The translations under genes and the position numbers were made by a program. The notes beneath the pieces are model-generated. The model was not told the origin of the DNA. It ran no database searches and saw nothing but the letters and a program-made list of their open reading frames with translations. From positions 3,906,001 to 3,970,000 of the forward strand of contig JBANAY010000001.1 in the NCBI GenBank assembly GCA_037952775.1: a stretch of 64,000 nucleotides of DNA, in the 5' to 3' direction. Shown here piece by piece: positions 20,945-32,477 of this stretch. Every line of letters begins with the position of its first letter. Positions within the stretch are counted from its first letter, which is position 1. The DNA comes from Clonostachys chloroleuca (taxonomy: Eukaryota > Ascomycota > Sordariomycetes > Hypocreales > Bionectriaceae).

Positions 20945-22052
20945 ATGAGGGCACCTTTTGTCACGTTGTTAGTTCTCATTACACCCGCAATTGCCCAAGA
21001 GCTCACGCTCGCCCAGCGCGGGAACACCAACTGCACAGATGTCCACATCTTCCTGGCGCGTGGAAACAACGAACCCTACCCCGGTCGCCAATCTAAGCTT
21101 GTCGCCGCCATTTGTAACGGGCTGAAAAGCTGCGACTATGAAGATATCGCGTACTACAACCCCTTTGAAGCCCCGTACTGCGAGTCAGTAGTAGAAGGTG
21201 CTTCAAATGGCATCTCACAGATAACTGCCTACAATGAGCGGTGCCCCAAATCCAAGTTGGTCGTCAGCGGATATTCTCAGGGCGCTCATGTCGTTGGCGA
21301 TGTCTTGGGTGGCGGCGGAGGAGTATATTTCCAAGACTGTGTCCAAACCTCCAACGACGGCTTGGACTTTGAAAAGACTCCCGGAAACATGAGTAAGTGA
21401 GCATAAGCGCCGAACTGGAATCAACGTGGCTGATTATTTCGCAGTCCGTGCTGCTCTCCTCTTTGGAAATACTCTTCATACCGCAAACCAGCCTTTCAAT
21501 TATGAAAACGGCTCTGGTGGTAATGGTCTATTCCCGCGGTCTGGAGATAGACTCGCTGGCCTCAACAAGTTCGCCAGTGTACTCCGTGACTATTGTGTTG
21601 CCTCGGACCCAATATGTGCTGGCGGTGACATTGTGGCCAATCATCTTAACTATTTCGACATTTATTCGACAAACGCGGCGGACTGGGTTGTTGAAAAGCT
21701 GGGGTTGGAAGATGGGCCTACATCAACTGTCATGAGCACCACCAGCAGTACCGTCAGAAGCAGCACCGACATCAGTAGCAGCAGCAGTACGTCTGAGGCC
21801 AGTTCCGCATATGCTAGCGCCACATCCTTCTCTGGAACCGCTTCGCAGATGGAAGAAACGACCGCTTCAGAGACATATGACAGTACTGCTTCCGAAACGC
21901 AAGGCACAACCGAGCAGACTACGCAACCTGCGTCATCCGATGCGCAAGACAATGCTCCGGATGCTTCTTCAGATGGTAGCAGTTTGGTTTCCTTAAGCAG
22001 CATCTCAATGAGATTAATTTTGGGCTTTGTCATATTCACCTTCACATGGTGA
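20945..22052 (+). CDS. GPI-anchored cutinase-like serine esterase (CE5)
   Basis: Two exons, 20945-21392 and 21445-22052, give 351 residues. Signal peptide 1-18; mature domain starts ELTLAQRGN. The nucleophile elbow GYSQGA is at about 109-114 (Ser111), and NHLNYF near residue 220 supplies the likely catalytic His, with Asp from DPICAGGD. Eight Cys suit the disulfides of the cutinase/acetylxylan esterase family. A long Ser/Thr-rich spacer (TSSTVRSSTD onward) and a hydrophobic C-terminal tail (LILGFVIFTFTW) after a small-residue site indicate GPI anchoring, so it is probably attached to the wall or membrane rather than freely secreted. Likely substrates are cutin or acetylated hemicellulose. Confidence 0.88.
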
Positions 22053-22513
22053 AGAGGGGTGAGAGTTTTGGTTGTAAAGCATGAGGAAATACCTACGGCC
22101 AATTTGACCGAGTTTATGATGGCGAATTTAGTGTTTCTCGGGCGGATGTTTTGACGAATAGACGAATATGGAAATCTTGAATAGGCGAATGTAGCTCAGT
22201 TCCAGTGCGAAAATAGCTTGAGAAGATAACAAGCAAGGGCGGAAGCATCGTGAATAGAGATTATAAAACATGGTAATATGTTCTAGGAAGTAAAGTGAAA
22301 ATTATCTTGGACGTTGACAGAAAGTATGCGTAGCAAGAAATAAGAAAGGATCGAATGGGCGTATGCCCTTGTCATCTGTATTGATAGGCTCAACGTAAGA
22401 GTTTAACGACCGGGACTTCAATATCGTCTTCCTAGGTCTGGAGCTAATCCATTGTATCCTGGTTTAACGACAAGTCATACCACCATTTAAAAGGCGACTA
22501 GACTTTGTCCCCC
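22053..22513. other. Intergenic between convergent esterase genes
   Basis: About 460 bp of 3' sequence from both flanking genes. No gene or repeat seen. Confidence 0.45.
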
Positions 22514-23562
22514 TCACCGGGGGAACCGATTGAGTGGGTGAGTATCGAAGAAGTCCAATATCATAGGAGTAGCTTCGAACTTCGCAGGTCTTCCTTTGTT
22601 GTCGCTGTTTCTCGATTTCGAAGGCCAGTCGTGTCCAAGTTCGGAATCGAAGACGTGAGTAACCAAGCCCTCTTTGTCACCGAAGCCATACTTGGTGATA
22701 CTTGTGGTGGGCGTGTCGGCTGCCAATTGCGTGGTATTGCCTTTCAGGTCGAGCGCATTGTTTCTCACCCATGTCTCTATCCACCAGGGAACACTGGGAA
22801 GACACTCTCCGGGTCTTCTAGAGTAATCACCACGATAATTCGCTGTCACATCTCTGCCACCATGGAACTCAAGTATAGGGACATCTGCTCTTCCTGGGGA
22901 ACAAGGGATTGGGAACGTATAAGGCTCCACGCATGGCTTAACATCAGTGTAGAGGAGAGGGGAGACTAGAGCGAAGGCAGCGAAAATGTGTGATAGAGTC
23001 CGATCACATGCAAGCAATCTTCCGATCAAGCCCGCTCCCTGAGATTTCCCAGCAGCAAATATTCGATTCTTATCAATACAATAGAGGTCTTGAACTGAAC
23101 TGAGAATAGACTTGGTAAACTCGAGATCGTTGGCAGTAAAGTTTCTCAGACCGAGAGCCCAGTAGTGCTGCAACTGCGATCAGTCGTTGATTGTTTGAAT
23201 TGTGAATTAGGAACTAATACCTTATAACAAGTGCTATGCCGTTCACAGTTTGGCTTAGTCAAACCCTCGGGGTACACGACTAATTTGTCCGTGTTATGCT
23301 TAGGGTCAGTAAACTGGTCTAACTTGAGCTGTCTTGGTATGTCTCGAGAACCAGCATGATAGGATACAATGAGAGGTGCGGGCTTGTTGATAGAGTATCG
23401 CAAGGGTATAGAGACAAAGTAACGTCTATTGTTGATAAAAGCTTCATAAACTCCTCCTGGTTGTTGTCCATTAGAGAGAGCTCTACCACAGCCAGTGGAG
23501 GCGCTCTGCGTGGAGACAAGGGCCGCGAGCACGGATAGGACTATGAATGCAAGGCGAGCCAT
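22514..23562 (-). CDS. Secreted feruloyl-esterase-like enzyme (CE1 type)
   Basis: Two exons, 23562-23221 and 23173-22514, with a 47-bp intron, give 333 residues. Signal peptide 1-18 (LAFIVLSVLAALVSTQS). The domain begins CGRALSNGQQPGG, as in fungal feruloyl esterases of the B/C/D type. The nucleophile motif is GKSQGAG (Ser about 158), with HGGRD and a late ELGHDWPS supplying the probable Asp and His. It would release ferulic or related acids from arabinoxylan outside the cell. It converges on the cutinase-like gene, so two plant-wall esterases are adjacent. Confidence 0.85.
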
Positions 23563-24489
23563 TTCTGAAGAAGCAATGACGATGTATGGTCTCTAGGCTC
23601 ATATAACACGAGGTAGGTTATAAGAAATAGAGTATCAAATAGTCTCAACAGGAATGTAGAGATAGCCCAATGGGGAACATATATACTATCACTGGCCTTG
23701 GTTTTGTCTCTTTCTCCCTGCGTTCGTAAAGCCAAGACACGCAATGAGACAAAAGACAAACGGTTGCCGGTTACGACTCATAAAACCGTCGCTCATTATG
23801 CAGGGCTGCTGCGGAGGCCTCATGATTCTTCATGAAAAATCCCTGTAAAAATTTATCATTGAAAATTGCACGTACGCATGTTTCGTTTCTTTGAAAGCAC
23901 GCCACTGGTGATATGTCTTGGTGGGAGCTAGTGTGGTGGCTGTTGATGCTCTGGCTAGATCATTCACATTTTCATTTAACGACTTCAGTAACAAAAACGA
24001 ACCCTCATCATTACAGTGATTGAGTTTATGTCGTATTTTACAACACGGCGGATCCTTTTCCCTCGCACCTGAATTCCAAGGTGGCGTATTCTGCTTGCAG
24101 TGCGTTGCATCCAACGAACTGAGGATCGTCGAATATGCGCAGAGAGCCCAGTGTCTCACATGTCCCAACAACTCACTTATTTCCGCCGAAGTCTGTGTGC
24201 TCAAGACTAGGAGGCTTGTTCTAGACCGGTCAGGCAGAGATATGTCTGGTTGTCTGTCTGAGGCGGTGGATAATTATACTATTGGTCGGTTGCCTTGACT
24301 GCTAGTACATTTCTGGGTCTCTGCACCCAGAAGCTCTATTTTCCGGTACCCACCTACAAATATCAGGTAGAAGCCTTATTTTGGGCGTCGTTCTCTTCAA
24401 GGACTTGCTACGTGAGAATCCAATCATTTCAAGACAGTCGAAGTTTTGCCATATATCCAGTGTGATAGCTCCAAGAATATACTTGAAGT
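23563..24489. other. Intergenic, divergent region
   Basis: About 0.9 kb upstream of both the feruloyl esterase (-) and the RidA-like gene (+). Open frames at 23830-24298 on both strands show no domain or splice logic. No gene supported. Confidence 0.45.
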
Positions 24490-25003
24490 ATGGCTGCAAA
24501 TTCATCAATTCTAGAGTCGAAAGGCTTTCAATTTAGAAATTGGCCAGGAGGAGAAGAGGCCGCTGAAGGTTTCGGGCTGTCACACGCAGTCATCATTCCA
24601 GCAAACGCACGAAGAATTATTGTTGGCGGCCAGCTTGGTATTCGAGATGACGGCTCGGTCCCGGAAAACATCGAAGAAGAAGTCAAGCTAGCGTTCGACC
24701 ATGTCTTAGCAGCTCTCAAGTCAGCCGGTCTCGGAGACGATGCGTTTGAATATGTCTATTCGGTAAGAGCGGTCTATCCCTTGACGATTTGATTTTAGCA
24801 CCAGATGGATAGCAACTAATGATACGCAGGTCAAAACCTTTGAGCTTAAGTACAACGGGAAATCTATCGTTGAACCGGTTGTTTCGATCGCGAGATCGTT
24901 GCTGAAGAACACTAAGCCTGCTTGGACTGGTGTTGAGGTTGCCGCTCTGGTCCATCCTGATGTACATTTGGAGATCACCGTGGAAGCATATCTTCCAAAT
25001 TAA
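24490..25003 (+). CDS. RidA/YjgF/YER057c-family protein
   Basis: Two exons, 24490-24762 and 24830-25003, give 148 residues. The RidA-like core is clear: IIVGGQLGIRDDGSVPENIEEE, the helix AFDHVLAALKSAGLG, then AWTGVEVAALVHPDVHLEITVEAYLP. Family members hydrolyse reactive enamines or imines, or act as subunits in degradation of nitrogen-containing aromatics. The usual Arg of RidA before the last strand is not obvious here, so deaminase activity is uncertain. It is followed by an FAD monooxygenase and a permease, which suggests a catabolic neighbourhood. Confidence 0.85.
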
Positions 25004-25270
25004 ATACAAATGTCAATTAAAGACCCAAATAGTAGCCAAAATACCTTATCGTATCAAGATTTCTTTTCTAAAAGCAGACGTACATGATTTCGCGATTCTT
25101 AGGTCCCTGTTCCAACATGTTGTGATATTTGAGAGGTCATCACAAACTGACCCGTTGAATTATGGTGAACCACGGAAAGTGGTTTCAACGATTTAGATGC
25201 GACAATAAATATCTCCATGATTCGAAAGTGGCCATTATGCTTTGATATGAGTGTATTGATTTATACTAAG

Positions 25271-26726
25271 CTAAGCAACTACAACTCCCTCGCCCTGGGT
25301 ATACACTGAATCGGTAGCAAGGATGGATGTTCCCTCAGTCATATCCATAGAGTCATAGCTTCCGCCGGCAGGTAACGCAAGCTGTTCAATTGTACCCTTC
25401 TTTCCACTTTTTACATCCTTGGCAAGCTGGTCGTAATGCTTATCTACTTCCTCAAAAATGTTGTAGTCAGTAACCCACGGCAGAAGCGGGATAATGAGAG
25501 AGCCTGGGTATTGTTCAATGAGCTCGGGGGTCCAGTCATTGTTGTGGTAAATGTTGCGAGTCGAAATAGAGGCCTGGTGAATTACATGCGACCTATTGAA
25601 CCGTATACGTTCAAAAACTTGCAGACCTAGCTCCACATCGCCTTGACATTTCTGCAGGCACATTGCAACAGCAGTGGCGTCTTCGACCGCCTGGCAGGCA
25701 CCCTGAGCAGAGGTTGGCAAATGACAGTGAACAGCGTCACCCATCACGGCGCATCTCTTGGAGGGCGAGAGCCAGGTTGTGACGGGGTCTCTCCATACCA
25801 GCTTGTAGTCGATTAGGCGGTCCTCTGGCGTGACCTTGGTGATGCTTCGCCAAACGTCGGGAAAGCCTGCCTTGTCGAGATAATGCAGGACGTCTGACTT
25901 CTTGGCTTTCTCAGACCAGGACTCCACAATATCCGATTCATCCAAGTGTGTCAGAACCCAGGCACAGTCCCTTAAATAAAGGTTAGAAATAGAAGCCAAA
26001 TAAGCATTGTGTTTGGGCAACTCACTTTCCGCCCTTCCAGGTGTAGATGAAACCGTGCATGTCACGGCCAACCCAACAACGCACAGTATCCTCGCCTTCG
26101 TTTACCATCTCGGCAACCAGGGGATCCTTGAGCATTTCGTCAGTGATGTTGAAGAAGGCTCTGAAGATGGCATAACCGCTGTTGACTTTTGATTCTTTCA
26201 GACTAAGCAGCTGCTCGCGAGCCATGGATTTTGGCCCATCGCAGGCCAGTACAACATCTCCAAGAATCTTCTCGCCCCCTTCGACGACTACTCCGCGCAC
26301 TTCCTCAGTGTCAAGGTACCGGACAACGCGTTTGCTGAATTCCATCTGGACACCGATCTCCCGCGCATAGTCATAGACAATTTCGTGCAGTTCTCCACGG
26401 TGCCCAGCGTACACGTACTGAAAGTCGGTCCCTTGTGGCCACACATCCCGCCGGAGAGGCTGGTTTGTGGAATTGAAGAACTCCAAAAACTTGGCCTTGT
26501 TGACACCTGCTGCTGCCAATCTGCGACCGACGGCTCCATTGTCCCAGGACTCAAAAACACGACCGGCATTGCGGACAAAGTCAAGAAGATCACCGTGCGA
26601 GCTTGCACCGGGATACGCTTCGACCAGGATAGGATGCAGGCCTCTTAGTTTACATTCGATGGCTGCGGTGAGGCCGCAAAAGCCAGCACCGACAATGACT
26701 ACCCGGAGTGGGGAGCTGGAAGCCAT
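25271..26726 (-). CDS. FAD-dependent monooxygenase (salicylate hydroxylase-like)
   Basis: Two exons, 26726-26026 and 25970-25271, with a 55-bp intron, give 466 residues. FAD motif GAGFCGL near residue 13, the internal DG motif (LACDGPKS), and GDAVHCHLPTSAQGACQAVEDA, the second FAD/ribityl motif of group A aromatic hydroxylases. Such enzymes hydroxylate phenols or carry out oxidative decarboxylation with NAD(P)H. The start is placed at the ATG giving MASSSPLRVV, which begins the Rossmann strand directly. It diverges from a permease gene 950 bp away. Confidence 0.9.
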
Positions 26727-27678
26727 GGTAGATATCGGAAAAGAGACCCAGGTGCAATGAACTGATCTTTGGCACAGATAGGTTTCAGTCAGGCTGTTGG
26801 AATAAGTTGCTGAAGTTGAGTTGAGGAAGGACCTGATCTTCAATCGCAAGGGTCAATTGCCTTGGCGATTGAAGTCTCTTATCAATATTCAAATTACAGT
26901 GCCAACGTTTAGCACAAGCGTAGCTGTCAAGGTCTAGCCCATGTCGTAACAGCTCGGGGACCGCGGACAGCCGGCCGCATTGGAACAAGGCAGCCAATGA
27001 GGTATTAATCCTTCAAGGGCTCGGAAATCTCCCGACATAAACCGACGATATCATCAATGTGATAGGAATCGATTCCGAACAACGTCTACGGCATCGTCTT
27101 CTCATATTTACTCAATCTCTTGGATCTAATTGGTATATCGGGCTATTTGCATGTTTTTATGAAACATTTCCCTCATCTCATATCGCCTCTGCGTCGTACT
27201 CAGAGCCGGGAAAACCATAGGTAGCCTGAATGAAAAAGCCATGCCTAATTTGTGCCACCAAATTTGTACGCTTGACTGGATATGCGATTTGACGAACGAC
27301 AGTAGTGAGGTAATCCATTTCAAGATCGTATTCTCTCGGTCTTGGTACTTCAGTTCCGCGGCGGACGGCAATGAGATGTGATCTTATCGGAATGCGGGGA
27401 AGGCAACTAGCCTCGACTAATCCAAAGTTGGAGGCCCTTGATAATGATCCGTTCCACCTGGTTTATTACCCCTTCCCATGTCTGATCTGTCATCGTTGCT
27501 GTAGCCGAGAATTAAATGAGCTTTCTGCTCAGTAATACCTTCCTTAAAGCCATTCACCTATCAGACTTTCTATTTTCAACATTTGCCATCACCTCTTCAC
27601 TCTTCAATCTCACCATAAGCCGAATATCATAACCAGACAACCTCAACAGGCTGAGACATATTCTGAAAGACTGGCAAG
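26727..27678. other. Divergent promoter of monooxygenase and permease
   Basis: About 950 bp with no gene, between two genes transcribed away from each other, so possibly shared regulation. The part before 27679 is CT-rich. Confidence 0.45.
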
Positions 27679-29427
27679 ATGGCGGGGAGAGCAAGTATTT
27701 CCAAGGAGACCGGTTTGGGTAAGGCGGTCAACTCCGATGATAGAGATGCTGAGGTGCTCGAGAACATGGGGATCACACCCTCGGAGATGAAGCGGAGTTT
27801 CAATGTTTGGTCGCTTCTCTTCATGTCATTCTGTACCAGCGTGACGTGGGAAGCGGTCTCTTCGGTTGTCGCCCAAGCTCTCACTTCAGGTGGATGCTCC
27901 AGCTTCGTCTGGGGCTTCGTTGCTGCCGCTGCTGGGGCAATATTGGTCGTCTCTTGCCACGGAGAATATGCCAGTATGATACCGACAGCAGGAGGCCAGT
28001 ACCACTACGTCGCCGAGATGTCTCCCATGAAATATCGAAGGATCTTCTCTTGGTACGCCGGCTGGATGACTATGATCGGTTGGGTTCTCTGCGCTACCGC
28101 TGGTACTTTTGCTGGTGTGATGCAAATTCAGTCCTGGATCATTCTTTTCAAAGAAGATTATGTGTATGAACGGTGGCACACAAGCTTAGTATGTATGATT
28201 GGTGGCTCTGGCCCAGCAAACCCAACTTCCTACGAGGACGCTCGCTGACGCAGGGTATCATAGATATTCATGGGGTTTACAACTTACTATTCGATAACAG
28301 CCATTTTCCAGCTGAAGTATTTACATTATATGATCTTCCTGGCAATGTTTGCCCACATCTTCGGATATCTCGCAACGCCGATCTACTTGTTAGTAAACGT
28401 CAAAGAGAAGAACACGGCGACGTACGTGTTTACAGACTTTACGAATCTAAGCGGTTGGGAGAGCCCTGGAGTAAGAATATATTCTCATCACACCTACCAT
28501 AAACATAAAATCGAATGCTCACAATGGATTAGATTAGTTGGTCCATCGGTCTTTTGACTTCGGCTATTGGATTCGTGAATTGGGACAGTGCCCTCCATAT
28601 GGCAGAGGAGATGAAGGATGCGTCCAAAGATCTTCCAAGAACAAGTGAGTATTACCTCTATTTCTAACTACTTGCCAAATTATCTAATTGCGAGGTACCT
28701 TCTAGTCTTGGTTAGTGTTTTTGGCAGCGCCGTTCTCACATTTCCGTGGATCATTGCCTTTGCCTTCTGCATCACCGACATTCAAGGGGTGTTAAGCGGC
28801 CCCGTTGGATTGATCAGCCCAATGGCTCAGTTGTTTTACAATGTGTCGGGAGGGAATCAAGCTGCAACGATAGGCCTTACGCTCTTCCTGCCGCTCATGT
28901 CATTTTGTGGTACCGGCCAAGCTGTGATATCATCGACATCACGCGTTGTCTGGGCCTTTGCAAGAGATGGTGGCCTCCCAAACGTTTTTGCCAAAGTGGG
29001 AGAGCGGACCAAGGTGCCTGCCAACGCCATAATCCTGACTTGGGCCATCAACTGTGCCATTAGTTTGATCTACATCGGTAACGCGACTGCTTACTACGGT
29101 ATCTCATCAGCCTGTACGGTTGCGCTTGTTATGTCATACGCGTTCCCTCTTTTCATCAATGTCGTTTGGGGCTTTGAACACTGTGCTATCCCCCGAGGCG
29201 CGTATTCTTTGGGTCGATTCCATCGCCCCGTAGCCGCAGTCGCACTGGCTTGGTGCATCTACCTCACGATTTTCCTCTGCTTTCCCACCTATTATCCGGT
29301 ATCAAAGGACAACATGAACTACGCTTCTGTCGTGATTATTGGTGGTACTTCTGTGGCTACGATAAATTGGTTCTTGTATGGGAAGTCCCATTACGTGGGC
29401 ACAATGTCAAGTGTTGAAGGACATTGA
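27679..29427 (+). CDS. APC-superfamily amino-acid/GABA permease
   Basis: Four exons, 27679-28188, 28264-28470, 28533-28644 and 28706-29427, give 516 residues and about 12 membrane segments. The signature GEYASMIPTAGGQYHYVAEM (TM3 region) and NWDSALHMAEEMKDAS are typical of fungal GABA/choline/amino-acid permeases. The N-terminal tail is hydrophilic. It imports an amine or amino acid across the plasma membrane. For exon 2 the acceptor at 28261-28263 (TAG) was chosen over the CAG ten bases earlier because it alone keeps the membrane segment in frame. Confidence 0.9.
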
Positions 29428-30173
29428 TTGAAGGAAACAGGTTTCGGGCATCCTATCCAGAATCATTTGATTACCTTCTCTTATGACACAAAAATTGTGA
29501 TCTAGACTAAGTAGAAATCCTAGAATCTCGTTTATTATGCGCCTCTGGTGCTGGGAATTCTGATAAAGGGGGCTGAATACGATAAGCACAGCTGAAAACC
29601 TTCTCTGAATGTTCTCGCCTATCGTTCAGTTGTGCGTCCTTTGTATAGATAACACACACATAGGAAATTGATGCGTCACGACCAACAAGATACCTCGTTT
29701 ATTATATTGCTCGTCGGCCATCACGAATATCACAGTGACGTTTTCAACATGCGAGATGTGATTATGTCCTTTCTGAAACTTGGAAATAGCCGTCTTCAAC
29801 TCCAGATCGAGACGATACCAAAGATGCAGGGCCGAGTCTAAGTTAGAAAATTATCGTAGGTACGGAATTTTCCGCGTCGTTGGCAGATGTTCACTGGAAG
29901 AGGGGAAGAGGAGGGAACCCCTCGCCTTAGCGCCGCTTATCTAGAACGGCGCCCGCGGACTGCGGCACGCGCCACCATCTGGCGGCCGGATCAATATATG
30001 ACTTGCGCAGTTTATCGCGAGTCGTTGATTGCATTGCGGGGAATCTGGGGCGTGACAGTTGGACCCTTCGATCGATCCAACCGTGGCGATTATGTTACAA
30101 ATATGCACCCCGCTAGTACCGACGTCAACGGAACTGCTGTTCTCTTTCCACACCAACCGAAAAATCAGTCAAG
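29428..30173. other. Intergenic, 0.75 kb
   Basis: Upstream region of the P450 gene. A GC-rich patch at 29,915-29,990 carries GCCGC/GCGGC words. No gene supported. Confidence 0.45.
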
Positions 30174-31780
30174 ATGTCTGTATCTCAAGAACTGCTAAAC
30201 CTCATCTACGTCTACTGGAAGTGGATGTTTCCACTTTTTGGTGTCGCCTATCTTGTCTCAAATCGTTTCCAGAAAGGCCTGCATCGAGTTCCGGGGCCAT
30301 GGCTCAACAGCTTCTCGACCTTGCCAAGAATGTGGTCTGTCTACAAAGGGAAGCATCATCTTGAGGACCTTGAACTGCACGCTCGGTATGGCAAGGTTGT
30401 GAGAGTCGCTCCGAATCTTGTTCTGGTGTCCGATACCTCCGAAATCAACCAGATCTACGGCATCAACACGCAATTCATCAAATCGCCCTTCTACGATCTA
30501 TCTGCCGTCTATGATAATGAGGGCTTGGTCCCGGACACTTTTGTGCTCCGTCAAAATAAAGCCTTGCATTCCCGGATGAAGCGCAATGCGGCCAATGCCT
30601 ATAGTGTGAACGGCCTGATGCAGTTCGAGCCATGGATCGACCCCGTGATTGCAAAGCTGCTTTCGATCTTTGATGGCTACGCAGCGAGCGGGACGGCTTT
30701 CGATATGGGGGATATGTTAAAACGCTTTGCTATGGATGCCGTCTGCAGTCTGACTTTCGGAAGCGACTTTAATTATCTGGAAAAGGGTGACGAGATGAAA
30801 TTCCTCAAGTCAATGTCCCTTTTTACCGCGTACATGTCAATTGTAAGTATAAAAGCCCGTCTTCTCAAAGGCGGTGGATCCTTGGCCCAACACATATCTG
30901 GAGGTCACATTGACTAATATGGTAATTTTAACTACAGTTTGGGCATGTTGCTTGGCTTCACCCTGTTCTTTTGGGCAATCCTTATATAGCTAGAATCGTT
31001 TCTGGCGGTGATTCTTCCAACGATGCCATGCTGGAAATTTCTGGCCATGAATTGGGTAAATTTCGAGAATCCCCTCCAGCGGAAGGCGATGCCATGACAT
31101 TCCTGAGCCGTCTCGCTCTGAACCAAAGCATAAACCCAAAATTGATCACCGACCGTGAGATCTTGACACACGCATTCGGAAATATCTCGGCGGGTTCCGA
31201 TACTACTGCAATTGCCATGGGCTCCGTCATTTACCACTTGCTTGTGAACCGAGCTGCCTACGATCGTCTCGCAGACGAGATTCGCAGCCAGCTATCTCTA
31301 CCTGTTGGTTTTCAGGAGGCCAATGGACTTCCTTATCTGAAAGCGGTCGTGCAAGAGGCAATGCGTATGCATCCATCAGTGGGCCAAGTCCTAGGACGCA
31401 TAGTTCCTCCTGCAGGGGCGACTGTTGGTGGCTTCAAAATAGGTGCCGGCGCCGAGGTTGGAATGTCTCCTTGGGTATTGCATCGTGATCCGGAGGTCTT
31501 CCCAGACCCAGATTCTTTCAAGCCAGAGAGATGGATTCTTGGGGAAGGAGTGAGAGACGAGGAGCATCTCAGACAGATGAACCGCTCATTCTTTTCGTTT
31601 GGCCACGGGACTCATACGTGTACCGGGAAACATATCAGTCTAATGGAGGTGACAAAACTCATTCCTACCCTTCTGTTAAGGTACGATTTAGAGTTGGCTG
31701 AAGTTGGACAAACTCTCAAGTTTAACAATTGGTGGTTTACGCAACACCATGACCTCAGGGCCAAAATAACTCGCCGGTAA
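30174..31780 (+). CDS. Cytochrome P450 (pisatin demethylase-like group)
   Basis: Two exons, 30174-30842 and 30938-31780, give 503 residues. An N-terminal membrane anchor (LLNLIYVYWKWMFPLFGVAY) is followed by a PGPW proline hinge, I-helix AGSDTT, K-helix EAMR (ExxR), PERW, and the heme loop FSFGHGTHTCTGKH with the axial Cys. The overall sequence resembles pisatin demethylase-like and benzoate-type fungal P450s, which hydroxylate or demethylate plant phenolics in the ER. The usual Arg two residues before the heme Cys is His. A donor GTAAGT and branch TGACTAAT define the intron. Confidence 0.9.
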
Positions 31781-32477
31781 AACTTTCAAATAAATACACA
31801 GCTGTCAAAAACATTTATCTTCTAATATAGAATCGAACAACAGAAGGTGATCTTATTGTTATTTGCGGGTATTAATTGATACTTGCTGCCTTTCTCAACA
31901 TTCGATAAATCTCTGCTATCCATGACAATAAAGCGTATAATTCCAAATAATCATAACCGACAAAGTTATAATTTTAGGATATTGAGAACTCTAGTCTTGA
32001 ACAGGTTTTAAACCCTATAACCTAGTTGTCAGAAGTTCAAGAGTTAATTAGGTTAGCTAGATAACCCCTACCAATTATAGCTTGCAAACTACATTGATGG
32101 ATATGTCTCGGTATATCTTGCACTGGAGCCTTTACGGAAGAGAAAGAGAATAGAGCTTAATAACAATGAAGCTGCCAGGGCCCGACAACTCAACGGAATG
32201 AATACGAAAGCTTAAAAATATGGCCTTTCCTAGTCCGCCCAAGATATAGTCATACGGAGGAAAATTCTATGAACCTTCGTACGGATGACTCAACTTGCCG
32301 TCAGGACAGCGGCTCGTCGAATGACTATGAAAGCCGCCTCTTTTACCTGGCTTCTTTTTTTGTACACCAAACCAAGAACTTCAGCACACCAAGCTCGAAG
32401 CGACCAACCCAGTAAGTACCACTAGCCCGTTGGCCAGAGCACTAACACTTACACATCTGCAGCCTTCGACACACATA
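31781..32477. other. Intergenic, AT-rich
   Basis: About 0.7 kb, markedly AT-rich from 31,790 to 32,230, without genes or obvious repeats. Confidence 0.45.
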
